This document shows positions 1 to 5,053 of a DNA stretch of 7,377 nucleotides, in pieces. Below the pieces are notes generated by a model. It was not told the DNA's origin. It saw nothing but the letters and a program-made list of their open reading frames with translations, and searched no databases. A program made the translations under genes and the position numbers. Each line of letters opens with the position of its first letter. The first letter of the stretch is position 1. This DNA comes from Akkermansiaceae bacterium (GTDB taxonomy: Bacteria > Verrucomicrobiota > Verrucomicrobiia > Verrucomicrobiales > Akkermansiaceae): NCBI GenBank assembly GCA_020627645.1, contig JAHDGN010000156.1, forward strand, positions 1-7,377, written 5' to 3'.

Positions 1-2
1 GA

Positions 3-611
3 TTTATCCGCCGTTATTCCACCCAAATGAGCTCCCCAACCCATCGCCGCCGCCGAACCAAATAACATCAAAGCGTAGAAAAAACCTCGCCCACCACCAG
101 TTCTCGAACCCCACGACTTAAAAATTAACGCCAAGCCCAACAACCCCGTAAACACAACCCCGTAAACCATATGCTGATACCAAGTACTGTCCCACCCCTC
201 CATTTTACCCCAGCCACCCAGCTTCTGGGTAATCAAGCCCGTCACGCACGAGATCACCGCCGTGATAAAGCCAAAGAACAACACAACCCCAGTCTTGGGC
301 TTATATTTCCCAAAAGTCAGCCAACCCAACAACTCCATCGCAAAAACCACAAATACGATCCCAATCGGAAGGTGCAAAACTAAAGGGTGATACTCTCCAA
401 TATTCTCAATCCACCAATCACCACGACCCAACAAATTCTGAACCACCTCATGATTGTGGAAATAAACCATCGCCCCCAGGCCAGCAATCAACGTCAAAAC
501 GAGAAAGGTCAGAACAAACGGACCAAAAGCCCCGCCCTTCTTTTCGACGACTTCCTCTCCCTCTAAATCCTCCGGCGGCAATGGAATGTTGGTCACTTGT
601 TGCTGTTGCAT
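3..611 (-). CDS. Multi-span membrane protein, DUF2231-like, N-terminal part (runs off left edge)
   Basis: Reading the minus strand from ATG at 611-609 gives 203 uninterrupted codons to the window edge, so the C-terminus and stop lie outside. The protein starts MQQQQ, followed by an acidic cytoplasmic-looking stretch (residues 8-25). Five hydrophobic segments follow, at about 29-51, 77-100, 109-127, 146-164 and 177-194. Residues 75-84 read HPLVLHLPIG, the hallmark of DUF2231-type membrane domains (HPxxVHFPIG), and residues 193-198 read GAHLGG, like the GHxGG motif ending such domains in planctomycete and verrucomicrobial proteins. H75, H80, H147 and H195 lie in or next to membrane segments and could bind heme; that is inference. 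In PVC bacteria this domain often precedes a c-type cytochrome module, but no CxxCH occurs in the visible part. Third codon positions favour G and T, unlike the + strand genes, as expected from the strand composition. No purine-rich ribosome binding site precedes the start. The reading frame is convincing; the family is likely; the function is unknown. Confidence 0.8.
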   Translation of the reverse strand, partial: MQQQQVTNIPLPPEDLEGEEVVEKKGGAFGPFVLTFLVLTLIAGLGAMVYFHNHEVVQNLLGRGDWWIENIGEYHPLVLHLPIGIVFVVFAMELLGWLTFGKYKPKTGVVLFFGFITAVISCVTGLITQKLGGWGKMEGWDSTWYQHMVYGVVFTGLLGLALIFKSWGSRTGGGRGFFYALMLFGSAAAMGWGAHLGGITADK

Positions 612-760
612 GATATTTGGTGAACTCAATTACGAATGGTTTCCACGCAGTCTTACGATTCGTCCCAACAGATCAATTCTAATCCGTAGCCAATTTCAAA
701 ACTCATCCATAAAGACAACTCATCCCGAAAAACATTCGCCTTTCCAAAGGTTCACCTTCA
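612..760. other. Divergent intergenic spacer (149 bp)
   Basis: This spacer separates the start of the minus-strand membrane protein from the start of the duplicated Cys4 protein, so promoters for both presumably lie here. I looked for sigma70-like -35/-10 pairs on both strands and found none good enough to call. No hairpin or repeat stands out. An AAAGG at 746-750 lies 10 bases before the ATG at 761 and is the only hint of a ribosome binding site. Confidence 0.5.
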
Positions 761-1309
761 ATGTCGGGCATGAGCGAGATTCCGCCAACCTTCCACTCCT
801 TCGAACACGACGGACCATTCGAAGAGTGCCTCGCTTGCAACAAACGCCTCGACCAAATCGATGACCCATACGTCATCGCAAAAGTCTTTCGAGGCCCCGA
901 ATGCGTCCTCGAATACGCCATCTGCCACCCCTGCCGCGAAAACGTCGCCAAAACCTTCTCCGAACAATCACAGCAAACCATGGCCGACTTCTTTGAAAAA
1001 CGGCACCACTTTTTCGATCGACTCGAACGGCTCGATGGCAATCAAAACCACAAAGACTGGCTCACCGAATGCGCCTCATGCCAAACACCAGCCACAGAAA
1101 TCGACAACTACTCCATCGCCTCAATGGCCTTCGGCTCCCATCTCGTCTTCGGCCCCTTCCCCCTCCTCATCTGCGAACAATGCGACCGCCTTCTCCACAA
1201 AAACCTCTCAAAATCTACCAAAGACCAATGGGACAAATTCATCCTCGACCACTTCGACGGCCCGCCCGCTGACGCACTCAAACCTGACGGCGTCCCCATG
1301 TTAGTCTAA
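761..1309 (+). CDS. Hypothetical protein with two Cys4 zinc-ribbon-like modules
   Basis: I do not recognise this 182-residue protein. It contains four CxxC pairs: C23/C26 with C55/C58, and C104/C107 with C138/C141. The gaps between paired motifs are almost equal (28 and 30 residues), and the intervening sequences correspond (ID-D/N-Y, a hydrophobic stretch, then I-C-x-x-C), so it looks like an internal duplication of one four-cysteine module, probably each binding Zn. The halves are joined by a charged, probably helical linker (about 60-100). There is no signal peptide or membrane segment, so it is probably cytoplasmic. The start at 761 has a weak AAAGG 10 bases upstream; M4 (770) is an equally possible start. 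C-rich third positions match der and the other + genes, which supports real coding. It lies 53 bases upstream of der and may share a transcript. The metal-binding role is inferred from cysteine spacing only; it could be a nucleic-acid-binding or regulatory protein. Confidence 0.75.
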   Translation: MSGMSEIPPTFHSFEHDGPFEECLACNKRLDQIDDPYVIAKVFRGPECVLEYAICHPCRENVAKTFSEQSQQTMADFFEKRHHFFDRLERLDGNQNHKDWLTECASCQTPATEIDNYSIASMAFGSHLVFGPFPLLICEQCDRLLHKNLSKSTKDQWDKFILDHFDGPPADALKPDGVPMLV

Positions 1310-1362
1310 TCTCCAAATCCAAAATCTGAAATCCAACCTCTTCAATCTCAAATCAAAGCCCC
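1310..1362. repeat. Degenerate AATC/AAATC repeat between the Cys4 gene and der
   Basis: The whole gap is built from variants of AATCTnnAAATC: AATCTCCAAATC near 1309-1320, AATCTGAAATC near 1324-1334, and AATCTCAAATC near 1344-1354. It is G-poor and has no hairpin that could act as a terminator. A related stretch occurs downstream of der at 2765-2781. Confidence 0.55.
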
Positions 1363-2745
1363 ATGATCTCGCCTTTCCAAGTCGCCATTGTCGGACGTCC
1401 CAACGTCGGCAAATCAGCACTCTTCAACCGACTCGCCGGACGCCGCATCGCCATCGTCCATGACCAACCCGGAGTCACCCGCGACCGCATCGCCGCCCCC
1501 TGCACGACCACCGAAACCCCATGCGAACTCATCGACACCGGTGGAATCTGCGCCGTCAACGAAGACGGATTCTCAGAAATGGTCACCTTTGAGGCCCGGA
1601 TCGCCATGGACTCAGCCGACCTCATCGTCTTCGTCGTCGACGCCCGAGCTGGCATCAACCCCATCGACGAAGAAGTCGCTCAGCTCCTCCGAAAATCAAA
1701 TCCCAACGTCGTTCTCGTGATGAATAAAGCCGATAGCGCCGACCACGACAACACCGCCGCAGACTTCGCCACCCTCGGATTTGGCTCCGGCATCCCCACC
1801 TCAGCCGAACACGGCAGAGGAATCGACCAACTCCTCGAAACCATCGACGAAGAACTCTCCAAACTCCAACAACGAGAAATCGAAGCCTCCGAACCCGAAG
1901 ACCTCATCGAAGGACTCAAAATCGCCGTCGTCGGTAAACCAAACGCCGGCAAATCCTCCCTCATCAACGCCATCCTCAAAGACGAACGCACCATCGTCTC
2001 CGACGTCGCGGGCACCACCCGAGACTCCGTCGACATTCCCTACGTCTGGGGCAACGAAAAACACAACCTCATCGATACCGCCGGCCTCCGCAAACGCTCG
2101 TCCATGGAAGACTCCATCGAAGTCTTCTCCGCCATGCGCTCCGAACGCTCCATCCGCCGAGCTGACATCTGCCTCCTCGTCGTCGATCTCGCCGCCGGCG
2201 TCGCCGCCCAAGACCGCAAAATCGCCAGACTCATCCAAGAAGAAAAAAAACCCTGCCTCATCATCGCCAACAAATTCGACCTCTTCCACCCCGACGCCCC
2301 CAAATCAGCTCGCATCGAAGAAGCGACCGAACACCTCCGGCGCGAACTCTTCTTCCTCGACTACGCCCCCTTCGTCTGCGTCTCCGCCATGAAAGGACAC
2401 GCCATCCAACACATCTTCAAAACCATCACCCGAATCCGCGACAACGCTCAAGAAGTCATCTCCACCGGCCCCCTCAACCGCATCCTCCAAGACGCCTTCA
2501 TCAAAAACCCACCACCCGAACACAAACGCCACCGCAAACGCCTCAAGCTCTTCTACGCCACCACCGCCGTCAACGATCGCTACCAAGCCATCCCCGTCCC
2601 TGAATACGTCCTCTTCGTCAACGACAAGCACCTCGTGGTCGAATCCTTCAACAACTACCTCATCAACCAAATCAAAGATAAACACCCCACCGACGGCCTC
2701 CCTATCCCGCTCTCCTTCCGATCCCGATCCAAAAAAGACAACTAA
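1363..2745 (+). CDS. der: Ribosome assembly GTPase Der (EngA)
   Basis: Der is an essential GTPase that binds the 50S subunit and supports its late maturation in the cytoplasm. The 460-residue protein has the diagnostic tandem G domains. Domain 1 has G1 GRPNVGKS (11-18), G2 Thr39 in PGVTRDR, G3 DTGG (58-61), G4 NKAD (121-124) and G5 SAEHG (147-151). An acidic linker (about 165-183) leads to domain 2, with GKPNAGKS (191-198), GTTRDS (217-222), DTAGLRKR (238-245), NKFD (303-306) and SAMKG (341-345). The C-terminal KH-like domain (about 365-450) includes the basic stretch HKRHRKRLK and a YVLFVND-type strand. All GTP-binding motifs are intact and the length is normal (E. coli Der is about 490). 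The ATG at 1363 sits five residues before the first beta strand, as usual; no strong Shine-Dalgarno precedes it. Identification is secure. Confidence 0.97.
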   Translation: MISPFQVAIVGRPNVGKSALFNRLAGRRIAIVHDQPGVTRDRIAAPCTTTETPCELIDTGGICAVNEDGFSEMVTFEARIAMDSADLIVFVVDARAGINPIDEEVAQLLRKSNPNVVLVMNKADSADHDNTAADFATLGFGSGIPTSAEHGRGIDQLLETIDEELSKLQQREIEASEPEDLIEGLKIAVVGKPNAGKSSLINAILKDERTIVSDVAGTTRDSVDIPYVWGNEKHNLIDTAGLRKRSSMEDSIEVFSAMRSERSIRRADICLLVVDLAAGVAAQDRKIARLIQEEKKPCLIIANKFDLFHPDAPKSARIEEATEHLRRELFFLDYAPFVCVSAMKGHAIQHIFKTITRIRDNAQEVISTGPLNRILQDAFIKNPPPEHKRHRKRLKLFYATTAVNDRYQAIPVPEYVLFVNDKHLVVESFNNYLINQIKDKHPTDGLPIPLSFRSRSKKDN

Positions 2746-2822
2746 CGAGCACCCCCAATTCAACAATCTTAAATCCAAATCGCTTTCCATCTCACTCAAA
2801 AACCGCCAACTTCCAACAAACG
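2746..2822. other. Intergenic spacer with AATCTTAAATCCAAATC repeat
   Basis: This 77-base gap holds AATCTTAAATCCAAATC at 2765-2781, which resembles the repeat units upstream of der (1310-1362). No terminator hairpin or clear promoter is visible, so readthrough from der into the ABC ATPase gene is possible. Confidence 0.5.
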
Positions 2823-3800
2823 ATGGCCATTCTAGACGTCAAGAACCTCACCACCCGCTTCCATACCCGCAACGGCGTCGTCCACGCCGTTGAAAACGTC
2901 TCCTTCTCGCTCGAAAAAGGACAAACCCTCGGCATCGTCGGAGAATCCGGCTCCGGAAAGTCCGTCACCTGCTACTCCATGCTCGGGCTCATCCCCCAAC
3001 CTCCTGGAAAAATCCACGCCGGCACCGCAGTCTACGAAGGCACCGACCTCCTCAAAGCAGACGAAAAAACCCTACGCACCATCAGGGGAAAAAAGATCTC
3101 CATGATCTTCCAAGACCCCATGACCTCCCTCAACCCCTCCCTCAAGATTTCCACCCAACTCACCGAACCGCTCGAACTCCACGAAAACCTCAAACCCAAA
3201 GAAGCCCTCCACCGAGCCATTGATGCCCTCGCCGAAGTCGGCATCCCCGATCCAGAAAAACGCATTCAAGCTTACCCTCACGAGTTCTCAGGAGGCATGC
3301 GCCAACGCGTCATGATCGCCATGGCCCTCATCACCCGACCCGACATCCTGATCGCTGACGAACCCACCACCGCCCTCGACGTCACCGTCCAGAAACAAGT
3401 CCTCGACCTCATCAAATCTCTCCAAAACGACCTCGGAACCGCCGTCATCCTCGTCACCCACGATCTCGGCGTCGTCTCGCAAGTCTGCGACCACGTCAAC
3501 GTCATGTATGCTGGACGCATCGTCGAATCAACCTCCGCCTCCAATCTCTTCGCCCAACCACGCCACGCATACACCCGAGCCCTCCTCAAAAGCATCCCCG
3601 GCATGCACTCCAAAGGCGAAACCCTCTACACCATTCCCGGTCTTCCCCCCAACCTTACCACCCCCCCCATGGGCTGCTCCTTCGCTCCTCGCAACACCCT
3701 CGGTGACGCCGGACAATGCATCAGTGATGAAATCCCCCAACTCGCGGAAATCGCTCCCGGACACCTTGTTCAAGACTGCCCCGGCTGCCTCTGCGGCTAA
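2823..3800 (+). CDS. DppD/OppD-type peptide ABC transporter ATP-binding protein
   Basis: This is a cytoplasmic ATPase that powers a peptide/nickel-class ABC importer. In 325 residues it has Walker A GESGSGKS (40-47), Q-loop Q97 in IFQDPMTSLNP (a typical peptide-class sequence), signature SGGMRQR (156-162), Walker B ILIADE (175-180), D-loop ALD (184-186) and switch H213. The C-terminal oligopeptide-type extension begins about 248 (HAYTRALLKSIP). That extension normally ends in a conserved Cys motif beginning GCxFxPRC. Here it reads GCSFAPRN, so the second Cys is Asn291, while C285 and C299 remain, and the tail ends in CPGCLCG (C319, C322, C324). No permease, binding protein or partner OppF/DppF gene is adjacent, so the rest of the transporter must be elsewhere. 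The ATG at 2823 is set by the conserved N-terminus (LDVKNLTTRF). The stop lies 5 bases before the xer start. The substrate cannot be told from sequence. Confidence 0.93.
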   Translation: MAILDVKNLTTRFHTRNGVVHAVENVSFSLEKGQTLGIVGESGSGKSVTCYSMLGLIPQPPGKIHAGTAVYEGTDLLKADEKTLRTIRGKKISMIFQDPMTSLNPSLKISTQLTEPLELHENLKPKEALHRAIDALAEVGIPDPEKRIQAYPHEFSGGMRQRVMIAMALITRPDILIADEPTTALDVTVQKQVLDLIKSLQNDLGTAVILVTHDLGVVSQVCDHVNVMYAGRIVESTSASNLFAQPRHAYTRALLKSIPGMHSKGETLYTIPGLPPNLTTPPMGCSFAPRNTLGDAGQCISDEIPQLAEIAPGHLVQDCPGCLCG

Positions 3801-3805
3801 AGCCG

Positions 3806-4693
3806 ATGGAGATCCTTGTCGACAGCTTCATTCTCTACATCGCAACCGAGCGAGGACTCTCCACCGCCTACCAACTCTCCGTACGACAAACTCTCGACAA
3901 ACTCCTCCACTGGGCCGAACAAAAAAAGTTCACTCAATGGCGCGACCTCGGCACCGACGACCTCACCTCCTTTCTCACTCACCTCCGAAACTCTGACCTT
4001 GGAGCCTCCTCCCTCCGGATTTCTCTTGTTCACCTCAAAATCTTCTTCCGCTTCCTCCAGAAACGAAACCACCTCGAAGTCGATCCAGCCGAACCACTCC
4101 TCCCCCCAAAAACCACCGCCAAACTTCCCGAAACCCTCGACGCCCAAACGGTCGAAAAACTCCTCACCTCCATCAACCCCGACAAAAGACTCGGTAAACG
4201 AGACCTAGCCATCCTCGAACTCTTCTACTCCTCCGGACTTCGCCTCTCCGAAATCTCCAATGCCCGAATCGAATTCCTCGACCTCGACGACCAATTCATC
4301 CGCATCACCGGCAAAGGAAACAAAACCCGCCTCGTCCCCATTGGTGGCCGCGCCATCAAAGCCCTTCAAATCTACCTCACCTCTGAACGACCTCAACTCG
4401 TCTCATCCAAAACCTCCTCCCACCTCTTCCTCACCATCCACGGCACCCAAATCACTCCCGCCCGAATCCGTCAGCTCGTCAAACAACGGGCCAAACACGC
4501 CGGCATCGATCAAAACATCTACCCCCACCTCCTCCGCCACTCCTTCGCCACCCATCTCCTCGAAAACGGTGCCGACCTCCGCGTCATCCAAGAACTCCTA
4601 GGCCACGCCGACATCTCCACCACCCAAATCTACACCCACGTAGACCAAAAACGCCTCAAATCCGTCCACAAAAAATTCCACCCCCGAGGCTAA
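3806..4693 (+). CDS. xerD: XerC/XerD-family tyrosine recombinase
   Basis: This is a site-specific recombinase; XerC/XerD proteins resolve chromosome dimers at dif. The 295-residue length is typical. The N-terminal SAM-like core-binding domain spans about 1-90 and the catalytic domain about 107-280. All catalytic residues are visible: R146 (SSGLRLSE), K170 (GKGNKTR), H241 and R244 (HLLRHSFATHLL), H267 (LLGHADISTTQ) and nucleophile Y276 (IYTHV). The C-terminus RLKSVHKKFHPRG resembles XerD more than XerC, so xerD is my choice, but a lone Xer (XerC-like or XerS-like in role) is possible. The intact motifs and the housekeeping-like context argue against a phage or integron integrase. The start is 5 bases after the ABC ATPase stop, so translation is probably coupled. 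No dif-like palindrome was found in the window. Confidence 0.93.
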   Translation: MEILVDSFILYIATERGLSTAYQLSVRQTLDKLLHWAEQKKFTQWRDLGTDDLTSFLTHLRNSDLGASSLRISLVHLKIFFRFLQKRNHLEVDPAEPLLPPKTTAKLPETLDAQTVEKLLTSINPDKRLGKRDLAILELFYSSGLRLSEISNARIEFLDLDDQFIRITGKGNKTRLVPIGGRAIKALQIYLTSERPQLVSSKTSSHLFLTIHGTQITPARIRQLVKQRAKHAGIDQNIYPHLLRHSFATHLLENGADLRVIQELLGHADISTTQIYTHVDQKRLKSVHKKFHPRG

Positions 4694-4707
4694 CCCCTGA
4701 ACCAAAC

Positions 4708-4734
4708 CCCCATCAACCAAAGCCCCATCAACCA
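4708..4734. repeat. Two direct copies of CCCCATCAACCA, 15 bp period
   Basis: Identical 12-mers lie at 4708-4719 and 4723-4734, just downstream of the xer stop. AACCAAACCCC before them is a looser partial copy. Confidence 0.7.
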
Positions 4735-4746
4735 GAGTTCCGTGCC

Positions 4747-4766
4747 CTTCTGCGCCTTCCGCGGTT
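4747..4766. repeat. Short GCG array, copy 1 (CTTCTGCG, CTTCCGCGGTT)
   Basis: CTTCTGCG (4747-4754) is followed at a 9-base interval by CTTCCGCGGTT (4756-4766). It has the same plan as the larger array at 4931-4986: repeated pyrimidine-GCG units closed by GCGGT. On the minus strand it reads AACCGCGGAAGGCGCAGAAG. Confidence 0.6.
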
Positions 4767-4786
4767 CCGGTCTTCCCCACCAAAGC

Positions 4787-4875
4787 CTCCACAACCAGGA
4801 AAGATTAGCGAAATTCGCGAGGATTAGCGGTGACCTGCTCCACAACCACGCCCCTCAACCATGCCTCCACAACCA
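4787..4875. repeat. Three direct copies of CTCCACAACCA
   Basis: Exact 11-mers occur at 4787-4797, 4838-4848 and 4865-4875. The first and third are also preceded by C and followed by G or A then GAA-like sequence. The first two bracket the GATTAGCG array at 4803-4831. Confidence 0.7.
4803..4831. repeat. GCG array, copy 2 (GATTAGCG / AAATTCGCG / GATTAGCGGT)
   Basis: Three units ending in GCG (at 4810, 4819 and 4829; intervals 9 and 10) close with GCGGT. The sequence between GCGs is A/T-rich here instead of CTCT, but the spacing and closing GCGGT match the other two arrays. Confidence 0.6.
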
Positions 4876-4930
4876 AGAACTCGCCAGTCATCACTTCCCA
4901 CTCTCCACTCAGCCAAAGGCCACAAAAAAT

Positions 4931-4986
4931 CTCTGCGTCACTCTGCGTCACTCTGCGTCACTCTGCGACCTCTGCGTCTCCGCGGT
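4931..4986. repeat. Tandem CTCTGCG array, copy 3, ending CTCCGCGGT
   Basis: The 10-mer CTCTGCGTCA is repeated exactly three times (4931-4960). CTCTGCG then restarts at 4961 and 4970, and a final CTCCGCGGT starts at 4978. Unit intervals are 10, 10, 10, 9 and 8 bases. From memory, similar sequences (minus-strand form ACCGC-GAGACGCAGAG) are dispersed in intergenic DNA of many bacteria, including PVC members; I cannot verify this here. Confidence 0.85.
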
Positions 4987-5053
4987 AAAGCCCCAAAACC
5001 AAGACCCAAAAAATCACATTCCCAAATCCCCCACATCCCCTACCCTCAACCTC

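Larger units (their letters stand above)
4694..5053. other. Repeat-rich intergenic region upstream of the molybdopterin oxidoreductase
   Basis: These 360 bases lie between the xer stop and the proposed GTG start of the oxidoreductase. They happen to be open in the oxidoreductase frame from 4742, but the translation (rich in H, N, P and S, with LRHSASLCDLC-like text) is repeat-derived and matches no family N-terminus. The region holds three GCG-spaced arrays ending in GCGGT, three CTCCACAACCA copies and two CCCCATCAACCA copies, listed separately. The last 65 or so bases before 5054 are C-rich, with no clear promoter or ribosome binding site. Confidence 0.7.

Noticed and set aside
586..864. 92-codon + strand open frame spanning the divergent spacer
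   Set aside because: It overlaps the starts of both the minus membrane gene and the Cys4 gene in another frame and has no coding-like composition.
2305..2799. Minus-strand open frame across the der 3' end
   Set aside because: It is a shadow of der; the acidic, valine-rich translation comes from reading the complement of C-ended codons.
3806..4693. Integrase of a mobile element or integron
   Set aside because: Motifs and C-terminus match Xer housekeeping recombinases; no cassette, attachment site or phage gene is nearby, although the repeats downstream were considered.
4931..4986. CRISPR-like array
   Set aside because: Units are 8-10 bases directly abutting, with no unique spacers and no cas genes nearby.
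4694..5053. dif site for the adjacent Xer recombinase
   Set aside because: I found no 28-base partly palindromic sequence with an AT-rich centre; the repeats here are direct, not inverted.
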